Shown: piece after piece, positions 45,779 through 57,559 of the stretch | How the letters are laid out: every line of letters begins with the position of its first letter | Position numbering within the stretch: position 1 is the first letter of the stretch | Assembly (NCBI GenBank): GCA_026874595.1 | Contig: CM049310.1 | Span: forward strand, 37,589,558-37,653,557 | DNA: 64,000 bases | Direction: 5' to 3' | DNA from: Sipunculus nudus | Taxonomy: Eukaryota > Annelida > Sipuncula > Golfingiida > Sipunculidae | The notes under the pieces: model-generated | The model's database searches: none | Seen by the model: only the letters and a program-made list of their open reading frames with translations | Told to the model about the DNA's origin: nothing | Position numbers and translations under genes: made by a program

Positions 45779-47040
45779 GTGATGAAAAACCACATTTCAA
45801 TTCCAATGTTCCATTTTTAATTGGTACGAACGTGCTAAACTCATGTTTATATTTTCAACAGACAAATGCAGGTCCAAATTTTAATCAGAGTTTACACATG
45901 TCAGAACCCTGGAAGATTGCAATTTAATGTATGACGAAGAGGGAACAGAAATCCCTAAATAAATGTGGTCATGTTTTAACCACTAAATCTACAGTAGTAC
46001 CTGCTCAAAACGATATCACTATAAAAGGTTTAACTAGAGGTTGTACAACAGGCAAAACTCTTGTTATAACTGATGTGAATGTACTCTACAGGTTGCCAAC
46101 TGGATTGATTCTTCTTCCTTGTGTCAAAGAACTTGATTTATCCATAGGTAAAGTCACAGAATTTCAGTACATGTAAGAAACTTAACACTCCATCACTATT
46201 CAAGCAAAAGTAATTGTCTGTAACATACAGGAAGCTTCCTTCGCAAACCAAATTACACCATCTTCTGCTTCTGAACCGTCTGATGATAAATTATTAAGCA
46301 TGTTCGAATTCGGTCAAGATTTGTCACAATCTGAATCTAACCTACTACAAAACCTGTTGCTTGAATGGAAACATATATTTTCCTTAAGTAATACAGATCT
46401 TGGACATACCAGTGTAGAAAATCACCGTATTGTGTTAACTAACAACGAACCATTTAGGGAGCGGTATCGTCGTATCGTATCCCTCCACAATAATATGATG
46501 AGGTAAAACAACATCTGAGAGAGATGCGTGAGTCAAAAGTAATAAAGGAAAGCAGAAGTCCGTTTGTGATGCCAGTGGTCCTTGTCAGAAAATGTGACGG
46601 GACTCTTCGGTTCTGTATTGATCATAGAACCCTAAATAGCAGAACTGTCAGAGACGCTCATTCCTTGCCAAGAATCAATGAAACCTTAGATTCTTTAATT
46701 GGCGCTCGTTACTTTTCCTCTCTAGATTTGAGGTCCGGTTACTGGCAGGTTGAGTTAGCAGATGCAGATAAAGACAAAAAAGCATTTACATTAGGTCCCC
46801 TTGGTTTTTATCAAAGGGAAACCATGCCGTTCGTTTTGGTGAACGCGCCAGCCTCATTCCAAAGATAATAGCAAAAGACCATGCAAAAGAATGTCTGCTC
46901 TATCTTGACGACATAATCGTATTCTCTGCCACCTTTGAAGAACACCTCAATCGCTTGAATATCATCTTTCAGCGTCTGTATGATGCAAGCTTAAAACTAA
47001 AACCATCAAAGTGGCAGCTAATGCAAAAAAAAGTCAAATA
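45779..47040 (+). pseudogene. Reverse transcriptase of the plus-strand Ty3/gypsy element
   Basis: The linker frames 45931-46176 and 46300-46506 carry the protease-RT spacer and the first RT block (ENHRIVLTNNEPFRERYRRI). Frame 46524-46868 holds the fingers and palm: SPFVMPVVLVRKCDGTLRFC, the FSSLDLRSGYWQV block with the first catalytic Asp, and KKAFTLGPLGFYQ. After a frameshift near 46868 the active-site motif CLLYLDDIIVFS is present at about 46893-46927, so YLDD is intact. A stop follows near 47045. Broken by at least three frameshifts. Confidence 0.85.
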
Positions 47041-47765
47041 CCTATGACACAGAGCCTCAAAAGAAGGTATACAAACTGACCAAGAGTAAAATAAATGCCC
47101 TCAAAGAATGGCCTGTACCTAAATGTGTCAGTGATGTACGTCGTTTCTTCGGCTTTGCGAGTTTGTATCTTAGATTTGTCACTGGATTTGCAAAAGTCCC
47201 CAAACCATTACATGACATACTGAAAGGTCATCTTATTCAGAATAAAACAAAAACCAGTAATCGTACCAAAAAGAAAATATCATCCAAACTAAACTTTAAC
47301 TGGTCACAACGACATCAACTAGCATTTGATCAATTGATAGGACTGCCATCTTCTTCTCCTGTACTAGCGTTTGTAGATTTCTCTCGTCCGTTTATTGTTC
47401 ATACAAATGCAAGTTTTGATGGGATCTCTGGTATTCTCTACCAGGAGCCAGAAAAGACCGATAGCTTATGCTAGCCGTAGCCTAACTCCAACCGAGTCTC
47501 GGTACCCTATTCAAAGGTTAGAGTTCTTGGCTTTGAGTGGGGTGTGACCGATAAATTTAAAGAGTATCTTTATCGATCACGGTTCACAGTGTTCACAAAT
47601 AACAACCCTCTAACTTATATCATGTCCTCTGCCAAATTAGACACAACAGGTCAAAGATGGGTATCGGATTTGGCTAATTACGACTTCAACAGTCAATATA
47701 AAGCCGGCAAACACAAAATCGATGCCCATGCAAATTCGAGAATACCTCGAATGCTAGCAGAATAG
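47041..47765 (+). pseudogene. RT thumb and RNase H of the plus-strand element, catalytic Asp replaced
   Basis: Thumb/connection: RRFFGFASLYLRFVTGFAK, then FNWSQRHQLAFDQL. The RNase H start block reads FIVHTNASFDGISGILYQ where HTDAS is expected (Asp to Asn). A stop at 47474 and a frameshift follow. Frame 47544-47765 gives VFTNNNPLTY where TDNNPLTY is expected, and KIDAHANSRI where DA(D/N)ALSR is expected. Catalytic acidic positions are therefore altered in three blocks, so RNase H would be inactive. Confidence 0.8.
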
Positions 47766-47829
47766 CAGAACCAAAAACCATCACTGTATTACCAATGACG
47801 TTGTAAAAGCAGTGACCATACCATCACCT

Positions 47830-49100
47830 GTAATATGAAGTCTTACTTGTTACCAGGCCAATGCTGTTCCATCAGGTGATCCTATCGATATCCTTGGACA
47901 AACACGATTAGACTTATCTAAGGAATAAATTCTGGATTCGACTCTGAAACCATTCATTTTGTATTTCAGAGACAATAACGTCATAAACAAGAAAGACTTG
48001 ACTCATTCTGATCTAATAATTCTTTTCAGAAGAATAGATAGTCTTGTGCTAAGAGATGACATACTAAATCGTAAACGTACACTGAATGGCAAAATTCAAT
48101 ATCAAATGGTTAAACCTAGAAGTCTACGTAGAGTTGCTTTATCTGGTATTCATGACGATGTTGGGCATCTGGGTCGTAATCGGTCTCTCAATCTTGCCCA
48201 TGACCGATTTTGCTGGCCGAAAATGTCTAAAGACATAGATTCATACATTAAAAATTGTCCTCGTTGTATAGGGCGGAAGTCCCCTCCAGGAAAAGCTCCT
48301 TTGCTGCCGAAAACATCCACACAACCAATCAAACTCTTAGGTGTTGATTAATTATCTTAGCCTTGAGCCATCTAAAGGTAGAGTTGAAAACATTCTGGTC
48401 ATGACTGATAATTTCACCCGCTACGCTATGGCAGTTCCTTGTCCCAAAACCACGGGCCAAAAAACACAGCTAAAATACTCTTTGACACCATGGTCCAACA
48501 CTATGGCTTCCAGCCCGCATACACAGTGATCAGGGCAAACAATTTGAATCTAAAATCATCAAAGAACTATGCAGACTAGCTGGTATCCATAAATCACGAT
48601 GTACACCGTACCATGCGATGGGGCATGGGCAAACCGAAAGGTTTAACCGTAGTCTAATCAGTATGTTGGGTACTCTTGAGGAAGAGAAAAAGAAAAACTT
48701 GGAAGAATAGGTAAGTGCTCTAACTTATGCCTACAATTGTACTAAGAATGACGCAACTGGTTATACTCCTTTCTATTTAATGTTTAGTTGTCATCCACGC
48801 CTCCCTATTGATTTAGTACTTGGAACTAACAACAATCCTTACCATCAAAATTACAACACATATGTTTCCGATCTCAAAGACCAACTTTCTTCTGCCTATG
48901 ATATTGCTCAGCGTGTATCCCTCTCGTCCAGGTTTCACCACAAACGGTTGTATTATAAATGTGCTCGTAATGCGGTGCTGGGTATTGGAGATCACGTCTT
49001 AGTACGAAAGGTAGGGTTCACTGGGAAACAGAAACTGGCCAATAAATGGGAAGAGCAGATGTATGAGATATTGGAACAACCCAATGTCGTTTGCCCTTAG
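47830..49100 (+). pseudogene. Integrase of the plus-strand Ty3/gypsy element
   Basis: Zinc domain in frame 47959-48351: GIHDDVGHLGRNRSLNLAHD, then CPRC, an H-H-C-C arrangement. The core starts LLGVD (first catalytic Asp) where a small insertion causes a stop; it continues LSLEPSKGRVENILVMTD. The second block HSDQGKQFESK is near 48530 and the Glu block GHGQTERFNRS near 48628-48660, so D-D-E residues are present. Frame 48780-49100 is the C-terminal DNA-binding part (GDHVLVRKVGFTGKQ) with GPY/F-like character. Stops and frameshifts occur at 48351, 48529 and 48709. Confidence 0.85.
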
Positions 49101-49664
49101 GGTAATAAAAGACGTACTCGTACCTTGCATCGCAATCTAATCCTGTCATATACAGGGTTGCCAGCCGACACTTAACCGACACCACTACCTACCACCACAC
49201 GCAAACCAAATGATACGTCATCAGAGTCAGAAGAGTCATCGTCAGATGATGACCTTATGTTCACTGGAATAACACCACCAAACAATGATCCTCACAATAG
49301 TAGTTCTGACGTCGTGAGTGCGTTGCATTTAGAACTTGAATTATTGGATGATATGGATTAAACAATTGCATCTGATCATCCTGATGTTCCCCCGATAAAT
49401 GGTGACATTAATTCACCTGTTGAAAATGTAAATACTGCAGGTCTTAACGATGAAGACAATGGTGTGTTAGGAGGTAATACTGACACATCACAACCACATG
49501 ACCATGACGTCATGTCATCATATGATCAAAATAATGATGATATTAGCACATCGATACCTGATCAGGGTAGCGATCAGGAACCTGTAAATACATTACGTAG
49601 GTCTACTCGAGAACGTCATTTGCCTGAACGTTTCCGGTTCGGGGATTATGTGCTTAACCGATGA
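49101..49664 (+). pseudogene. C-terminal tail of pol in the plus-strand element
   Basis: After a frame break, acidic and Asn/Asp-rich frames end in NTLRRSTRERHLPERFRFGD and a stop at 49664. The RRSTR.R..P.R..YGDYVL-type ending is common at the very end of integrase polyproteins of LTR elements. Interrupted by at least two stops (about 49173 and 49361). Confidence 0.7.
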
Positions 49665-50087
49665 CTGCAGTTAAAATAGGCTACCTGGAGCATTGTTTTC
49701 AGCAAGTGCATGTGTTTGCATAAGTTTTATGTTAAGGTCATTCTGTAAGCTCCATATGGCTCGTTCTGCGATTTTGACGGGTCAGTGATATCTTTTAACT
49801 GTAATTTTGCGTATACTGCCACCAGTTTAATTCAGGTTTAATTATCAACCCTATTCCTGTGAACATTCCAGTTAAAGCATCCAACCTAAGTCCTACTGAA
49901 CGCCGTCCACTGCTACCTGTCATGCACGACCTATCATTCTTCGTAGGTGAAGTATCGGGACGCCACTATCTTTACTTGGGGGGGGGGGGGGGGGGGGTGG
50001 AAGGGGTGGGGAGCGTGTGATGTATGGTGTGGCGACTGTGATGTTAGTATGATTTTGTGGCTGTGTTTGCTGCCAATATTTTATATT
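49665..50087 (+). other. 3' non-coding part of the plus-strand element, poly-G run
   Basis: Between the pol stop and the polypurine tract. It has a run of about 18-20 G at 49979-49997 followed by more G-rich sequence. The two ORFs across the G-run are artefacts. Confidence 0.6.
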
Positions 50088-50101
50088 AAAGAAGGGGGAG
50101 G
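50088..50101 (+). promoter_or_regulatory. Polypurine tract of the plus-strand element
   Basis: AAGAAGGGGGAGGG directly before the TGTAACGG start of the 3' LTR; in LTR retrotransposons this is the plus-strand DNA primer site. Confidence 0.8.
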
Positions 50102-50833
50102 GTGTAACGGCTCCGAAAAATACCACTTTCATAACATTATCGTTATATACCATTTCATAACATTATTAACATATTATATTTCATAACACATATAATATCC
50201 GGTCATGAATTGCCTTGCAGTTATGAATTGCCTTGGTTGCTTTGTCTCATACTGATTTCCAGTCGAGTTTTCTATTGTTTTGTATTCATTCGGAAAAGCA
50301 CACCGACCGTACCGCATGCTGCCAAGCCTCAGACACAGAGGTCACACGCTGATCAGTGTTAATTTTGTGCTTGGCAGGTAAGGACTGTTTTTACTGAGCT
50401 CTTAAACCCTAACATTTAACCAATTCGGTGTATATCGTGTATATCGTGTAAAGCGTTTATATTCCATATTCCACTTGTAACGCTACTGGGTAATTTATAT
50501 TTGTTGTACACGCATGACTATGTGTATTTATTGCATGTAATACGCAATAGTTTCTTCATGTGTATACGTTACCGAGTAATATGTCCACTACTTTAGTATA
50601 ATTAATTAAAATGTGCACGTTAAATGAATTGTATATACCATATATCATATTTATCATATTTTAAGTATCGTAGTGTTAATTTTGTGCTTGGCAGGGACTC
50701 TGGATCGGAGCATACCAGGATATGTATATATATTACTGAATAAACTGAAATATATTACTGAAATATTTATATATATATCGCTGCCTTGCAATCACTCACG
50801 CCGGGTGACCTTGGCTTTTGCCGGGAACACCCG

Positions 50834-50838
<5 letters not shown>
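50102..50838 (+). mobile_element. 3' LTR of the plus-strand Ty3/gypsy element
   Basis: Starts TGTAACGGCTCC right after the polypurine tract and ends near CACCCGTTATA, giving short inverted termini (TGTAACGG / CCGTTATA). An AATAAA signal is near 50737. From 50352 on it matches the truncated 5' LTR at 42088-42580. Visible divergence between the two, including several indels, suggests an old insertion. It runs into a (TA)n tract. Confidence 0.85.

Positions 50839-50900
<62 letters not shown>
50836..50900. repeat. TA dinucleotide repeat
   Basis: A (TA)n tract directly at the right end of the 3' LTR. Confidence 0.95.
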
Positions 50901-50901
<1 letters not shown>

Positions 50902-53540
50902 GCCATTATAAGGTTGATATCTGGAGAGGGTAGTCTATTATAGTCCTGTACAGTAGAATATACTAACTGTACATTGAGGAATACTGGTACACTCCTTAAG
51001 TTTTACCATCATATTATTTGGGGGGGGGGGGGGAGCTCAGCCCCCCAAAAACTTGTCATGGGGGGGGTCATATATTATATATTTCATTTTTCATGGTTTT
51101 ACTTCGCAGTGGTGTCTGAAGCGAAATATCATGTCATTTATGATGAGGCAACACGTTTTCAGTGCATACTTCTGCAATCAACAAGAACAAAGACCATGCA
51201 TATACATACACTGTATACGGTGTTTAGCTAGTGTAATACAATACCATTCACTTAAAATCAATAAAAAAAGTATTTTCATCGGACAAGGCGAGGTGAAGGA
51301 AATCTCTCTATAAAAGTCATTTTTTTTTTAATTTTTATTGTCTACAAGCAAAGATGTCAAAGCCAAAAGAAGCTGACCATTCCACGTGAAAAACCGAAGT
51401 CATGGTAGAGAAATCCTTTAGATAGACAGGTAATGAATGTCTACATAAATGTGGGTATATATCCAACTTATTCTTCTAAAAACGTAAATATGCGCTTTTA
51501 GAAGAAAAATTGTGTATTCCTTTTCAGATCTATACAACTGAGTTGGTGGTTTGGTAAATGGTACATAGTCATCATACATGGAGTTAAGCAAATGACATAA
51601 GAATACGTGCTAAAATTTATATTTCATTGATCAAAATGGTAATTGTGGTTTCGGGGGGGGGGGCGTTAATATCGTCAACTTTCTTTAAAGGCTTCTTTTA
51701 TGCCCCCAAATCCCCCCCCCCCCCCGGATCCGTCATTGTTATAGTGCTTACGGTAAAAAAGCATCCTGACGCTAGGCCAAACGGTCCGGAACACCTTTTT
51801 CGGATCACTGCGTTTACCTGTGAACTCCCCTGTCGTTTTTCTTGCATGTAAAGGTCGCCTCGTAGGAAGTGCCCCATTCCTGCTCGTCGTTTCAGATGGT
51901 TCAGATCAAGCAAGTCAACCTCAGCCGTAGTGAGTCACTTTCATAACAGCGGATGAAGGTGATCCGTTTACATCTTGAAAAGTATTCAATATTCTTTAAA
52001 GGTAAGGTTATAAATTTGTGGTCGTGAATTTGTGTTTTTATTTAGTTAAAACAGGTACGAGTAAATAAAGTAAAATACTTCTCAACCTCAAGTATTTAAG
52101 TATATACTAGTATATTACAAGTATAGATTATGATTTTTTTGGTATAATAATCAATAAACGTCTTCGAGCATTTCCTCATATATATGAGGTATCTCCTGTG
52201 GCGTACCTAGCTTGCCGCCCGGGGCGGACGTGGAAATTGCCGGCACCTCTAACTAAACATTACAATATTGTCATCATAGGGAAGTGTATCTCAAATTTTC
52301 TTTTTAAAGGCTTTATTTTGACAACAACACAATTATATCGAATGCATTTATAGAGAATTTTTCGCCACATATTAAAGAAAGTCACCTCTTTTCTAGTGTA
52401 AATAAAAGATCGCTTTGACTTTATACAAATATATATTTCAGTAGGCCTATGACATGCAGAAAAACGAATAAATTATAACAAGAAATAAGATTACACTGCA
52501 GGAGTAGTCAAATAGTCAAATAATATAAATATTAATTTTTTTATGTACATACGATTTATAATAAGCTTTATTTTAAATGGGAAAACTTCATTTGGTGAGT
52601 ATTATTCAATTCTGATCGCATCTAAATACATTGTCACTTCTGTAACTCCACCTCTTGTTATCACATATGACTTTAGTCTATACGAGAAGCACGGGTGGTT
52701 TATATCATGAGCTATATGTGTGCAAGACATGGATAATGTTTTAAGATTAAAGACCAAAGTTTTGGATAAACTGTTAATTTTATGTTTATTGCGATATCCT
52801 AAAAGTAAAATCATGCTTTAATTCAAGGCTATATCAATTTAATTTAAGTATTAGTTATTATGTTTGTGCACTTTTCTGCAAAGTTTTATTTTTGCACTAA
52901 TGAATATTTGTTAATCAATAGCATATTTCATTAAAGTTTAAGTGATTATGTCTTAGAAATAGTAAATATATATTTTATTATATACTGAATAATTCATTTG
53001 AAATGATTTGACACAACATACCTCAAATGTCTGTAGGTAATCGATCATGCAGTTAAATGATAAATAAGAGTACAGGCAAAAACACTAAATCAGGTAACAA
53101 TGATACTTAATACGTATGTTGAACGTATGGTATAAAGGGATTCACAAGGAAGAATTCATATCCCTGGGACATTTTAATAGATTTATACTTAAATGCAGTT
53201 ACATATGCCATCTTAAAGATAAAATAACTCCTACATAGGTCTGGAAAAGATCCTTACTACACAAAGGATCAGGTCATATTACCATTAAGTTCCATAACCT
53301 GTCTCTGGTGTGTCCGCGAGCAGGGTGATTTTAACTTTTGGGCGCACAAAAAATGTCCATTGCGCTGAATAGCGGTGTGTCCGTCCAAGAGGGGTTCTTT
53401 AAATAAGAAAAAGTCTAGTCGTCCCAAAGACAGTTTGTACAGGGAAGTCTAGTCGAGTCGTCCCAAAGACAGTTTGTACAGAGGAAGTCTCCCCAGAGGA
53501 GTGTCCGCAGCCCGAGGTTTCTCTGTATATATGTGTTTGT
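50901..53540. other. Non-coding stretch with G- and C-runs
   Basis: G-runs at about 51020-51033 and 51654-51663 and a C-run at about 51713-51726. A CTCCTGTGGCGTACCTAG word at about 52193 looks like one end of a CAGTGGCG-type DNA element, but no partner end was found. A partial 45-bp duplication with TCGTCCCAAAGACAGTTTGT occurs at about 53419 and 53459. No exon recognised. Confidence 0.45.
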
Positions 53541-53563
53541 ATATATATATATATTTATATATA

Positions 53564-53603
<40 letters not shown>
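53541..53603. repeat. TA-rich microsatellite
   Basis: A (TA)n tract with TTTA interruptions directly left of a pogo-like end. The Tyr/Ile ORFs on both strands are artefacts. Confidence 0.95.
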
Positions 53604-53605
<2 letters not shown>

Positions 53606-53608
<3 letters not shown>

Positions 53609-54575
53609 TCGAACGCCTGTATTACGGTCACCATAGGGACTGGAAGAAAGTGGCCTTAATACAGGAGTGGCCGTTATACAGGACTTGACCAGGATAGGGG
53701 GGTTGAATTGTAACACAAAACCGAGTTCAAATCTTCTTTACGATCAACAAAATAAACGTTTATACAGAGTATTAGTATAACTACTGTCATCAATAAAAAA
53801 AATAAAATAGCTATTTTAAGGTGTCGGCTGCTTTTCCCGTCACTCTTCCTGATCAGATCAACCTTTTCTTTGAGAGCAAGTTCATGTCTTTTCTTGGTCG
53901 CGATAATGGTCAAAGTGATTGATACAGTGTTTTCGTAACATTTAATACATGTAACAATATTTATTTTGCATTCATAATTATTTATGTATGAGTAAATTTG
54001 TGATGTTTGCCGCACTTTTTTTCGTTGGATGTACGTGTTCACAAGGATATTAAAGAAAGTTTAAAGATGCACAGATAGCCTAACGTTTTTTCTGATGACA
54101 TAATCATCGGGACCCGTTGGTTGTCATTCCTTATTTAAAGACAAACACTCTGATTAGGATCCGGCTCGCACGACTGATTCCCAAACATACACGCAGGTTG
54201 GAACATATGCCTTACTATTGTGCTTACTAATGAGGCTGAGTGGGGTAGCACGACGCTGGCTACGTTTCAAACAACTCAGTCACGGTCGAGTGGTTACCAT
54301 TATCCAGCACACATTAACAGACAGGAATATGTGAGAGCGGACACTTGTGTAATGACATTGAGGTCAGAAGTGGCAGCTCAATTTGTTGAGCCCATGTCAC
54401 AGTCACTGCCCCTGACCGTAACTGAGGCGTTTCCCGGCCTGCGGGACCGAGAGAACTGGCCGTAATACGGAATAGAGGAGTGACCGTAATTAACAACAAA
54501 ATGATTATGAAATATAACGGTCGAAAATTCGGGACCGGAAAATCTGACCGTTATAGACGTACTGACCGTTATCAT
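53606..54575 (-). mobile_element. Second pogo/Tigger-like remnant
   Basis: The left end reads CAGTCGAACGCCTGTATTAC followed by GGCC.TTAATACAGG and GGCCGTTATACAGG words. The right side (about 54410-54575) has the complementary type of words (GGCCGTAATACGG, GACCGTAATTA, GACCGTTAT), though a clean terminal match is missing. On the minus strand (about 53815-53910) the frame reads KKRHELALKEKVDLIRKSDG then KSSRHLK, the N-terminal helix-turn-helix of pogo-type transposases. The rest of the transposase is absent. The left side is a TA tract, as with the element at 4.3 kb. Confidence 0.7.
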
Positions 54576-56194
54576 CTCACATGTTTTAATTAAAATAAGA
54601 AATATCAGTTGTACAAGATGAATAAATATAAAACAACTTATTGCAGGATCCAACCTGAAAATGTAGGAAATCTAGAATTATCAATAAACAACAAACGCTG
54701 CGGCCCCCATCGGACACGCCCCTTATAACGGTCATCATCAAACCCCTTTAAAAGTTCCGATTCATTTACCTTTTCAAAAAGAATGATGTAATTTCTGGCT
54801 TCCTCTGTGTATATAAGTGATTTAAGGGTTATTCTTGTTATGAAAAGTTCTTATAAGGCCTCCGTGAAGGATGTATGAACTCATTTATTATTAACATGTT
54901 TGTTAACACAGCAATATTAGAAAACGGGAAAAACATGCAACCTAAGTGGGTAGCATGCATGTATGCGAAGTTAGAAAGATCATTTTTTGCAAAAAGCAAT
55001 ATGCAAAGCTGTTGCTTGCCTGACCTGCTGCCAGATACCCTTGTTGAATTAGTTTATATTTTTGCGGCCTCCACAAATTATAAACATGTGGAATTAAATA
55101 AAACAAGCAGCCTGTGTGTTGTAAAATCCACGTTTTCTGGCCTGCTTTTATAAAAGCTCCACGGGGTTATCTTTAATGTAAAAAGGTAAGGTTAGGTGAT
55201 TTTGCCCCCTAAACCATTTATTCCAACATTGATGGAAAGTGATTGGCTAATAATGAATGGAGATGTGGGGTTACGTGGGCAGGCTGAATAACTTTGCCCA
55301 AGGCGGGTCCATCTCGGTCTCAGACATGGCGGCACCTTGAAAATTCATAAGATAAGGCACAAAAAAAAAACCACATGAATAACGACGCCGCCAAATGTGG
55401 TAGCTCACTTAAAAGACAAGACTCATGGTTTTATTATGTGCTTGATCACTGGTATGAGATCCGTATACCATACAGTTTGCTCTTAAATTATACATCCAAT
55501 ACTTCCGTTAGGTGGCAGCACAAGTTTTTTTACAAGAAAACATTACAATAATTATGTTTTATCAGTATGTGACAAAATTTAATGACCTAATTCAGGACCT
55601 ATCGACAGGAACAATCTGCCAGCTGAAATAAGAACTGTAACATCACTTTCCGTATTTTAGAGAGAGTAAGAGCATTTCTATGACTTGATATCGGGCATGT
55701 ATTCTAAGGGTTGTAACATAAATTTTCTCATGCTTTATAAACATAAAAATTATTAACGTAATATTTTAACTTCTTGATTTGTATATATGCTTTGCATATG
55801 AATTTTCATAATGATTCAGCTGAAATCCTTGCACTCTATCATTTAGGACATTTTATATTTTATTCATGCATAATATATACATTTTAGTCGTTCTTTCTTG
55901 TCATTGTCTATTTGTATATTCAACGAACCAATGCAATTGCTTTAATGCATGCGTTACTGAAACCGGACTCTATTGAAACAAAGAATTATGCTAAACTTGT
56001 AATAGATAAACACATAGTAAATCACTTGTCAAGTTACTTTCTGACCATTATATAATTTCAGATAAATTTAATGTTACTTTTCAGACAGTTTGATCATTTA
56101 TCCATTTCTCAGCTTGTTTCCATATTTATTTTACAAAACGGCACTCACAGAATAAATATATCTCTTCAATACTGTTATAAAACGAGATGCCATG
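54576..56194. other. Non-coding stretch
   Basis: No exon, element end or repeat recognised. Plus ORF 54875-55153 (92 codons) has no motif that I recognise. Confidence 0.45.
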
Positions 56195-56326
56195 AGTATG
56201 AGCTGACCAGGGTACGGGTTGACCGGTAGTATGAGCTGACCAGGGTACGGGTTGACCGGTAGTATGAGTTGACCAGGGTACGGGATGACCGGTAGTACGA
56301 GCTGACTAGGGTACGGGTTGACGGGT
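56195..56326. repeat. 33-bp minisatellite, four units
   Basis: Four near-identical 33-bp units (AGTATGAGCTGACCAGGG...). On the minus strand they stay open and encode an 11-residue repeat of the type PVNPYPGQLIL within an 88-codon ORF (56131-56397). Unit length is a multiple of three, so the frame is kept, but no other coding evidence exists. Confidence 0.9.
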
Positions 56327-56640
56327 ACCTGTAAACATGTGGATTCTGGCTTCTTCAGATATGCCGAAGATCTGAGGTGGTTGTGTATGGTTTGCAATAA
56401 TTTATTGAAACAGCTTTTCGTTACTGGTTAACCTCTCAATTCATATATAGAAACATTCCGTACATTTTTTCCAAAATTAAAATATTAAGGGGTGTCTTTA
56501 TCACCCCTTATTTATCCATACAGACTTTGCCAACGTAATTCTGTAAAGTGATCACCTGTGGTTATATCTATGTTTATGTATTGGCTTGCCTTTTATATAT
56601 GTTACTTTTTTATGAATATGTTTTTGAATACTATTTTAAA

Positions 56641-56916
56641 TCACAATGCTGCCCAAGTGGAGTTACGCATATCAGAGCCAGCAAGGATTATGTCCCCACT
56701 CGGCTCGCCATAATAAAAATTGAATGAATCTCTTGTTAAAAAATGATTCCATAATGGAAAGTTTCGCTTCATTTTGTTTCCGTGTCCTTCTAACAAAGAA
56801 AATACGAGGATATAAGCCCCATTAACACACGTTTTTCTCGAACGCTCGACATTGTTTAGTGCACGCCAAGTCCCTCGCACGCGCAAGTTTTCGAAGATTT
56901 TCGGTCTAGAGCGCAC
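56641..56916 (-). CDS. Unrecognised ORF with faint pepsin-family resemblance
   Basis: A 91-codon minus-strand ORF with more balanced base composition than its flanks. Near the end it reads FNFYYGEPSGDIILAGSD, which faintly recalls the F.FY...G.I.LGGSD stretch of pepsin/cathepsin-D-like proteases, but the following residues do not fit and no catalytic D-T-G is present. Possible acceptor TTTTTTAACAAG| just upstream of this stretch. It could be a lone exon, a pseudogene fragment or chance. Confidence 0.2.
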   Translation of the reverse strand: MRSRPKIFENLRVRGTWRALNNVERSRKTCVNGAYILVFSLLEGHGNKMKRNFPLWNHFLTRDSFNFYYGEPSGDIILAGSDMRNSTWAAL

Positions 56917-56990
56917 TACATTTTGACCACCGGTTTGAGTCGGTTCAACATTCTAACGGTCTACATTTATGCTTCGAACGTGTGTAAACT

Positions 56991-57330
56991 ACGGAAGCGT
57001 ATTGCTGCCACCTGGTAAAAGAAAAATGAATTATTTATCTCGTACGTACGGCATACTATCTCGTACGTACGACATACTATCTCGTACGTACGACATATTA
57101 TCCCGTACGTCCGACATATTATCTCGTACGTACGACTTATTATCTCTTACGTACGACATAATAAATCTTACGGATCTTATTAATAGATTAAACAACATGC
57201 CTACAGATATATGTATAAGCAATATGTAAATGTTAAATAATGTACGTTTTCAAATTACCTATATATGCAACATTTCCACCTCCTTGCAAACCGCTGGATT
57301 ACCGTTGAAACCAACACATACTCACATATA
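56991..57330 (+). repeat. Dispersed repeat containing a 21-bp CGTACGTACG minisatellite, copy 1
   Basis: Starts TACGGAAGCGTATTGCTGCC and contains six 21-bp units at 57036-57161 with the palindrome CGTACGTACG in most of them. The tail includes ATAAGCAATATGTA, TTAAATAATG and CCTTGCAAACCG. A second copy with the same start and tail but only two units is at 63719. The 21-bp unit is open on both strands (LSRTYDI on plus, SYVRDNM on minus). Confidence 0.85.
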
Positions 57331-57559
57331 TCTATTTATTTATAGTATATATTTAAATGCTATTCGGTTCAAATTTTTTTTGTGTGTGCCCAGGTTTCTG
57401 TTATATTTCAAGCAAGCAAATATTCATCAAATCGTTGTCTGACAGTCATATACATAACTCTCATTTTAAGACCGGTGATTAAATAATGTTAGCAGTATAT
57501 GATGTTATAATAGTGAGCCTGTCATAATGTTAATAAGAAACAAATCTTGCTTCTGCCAA

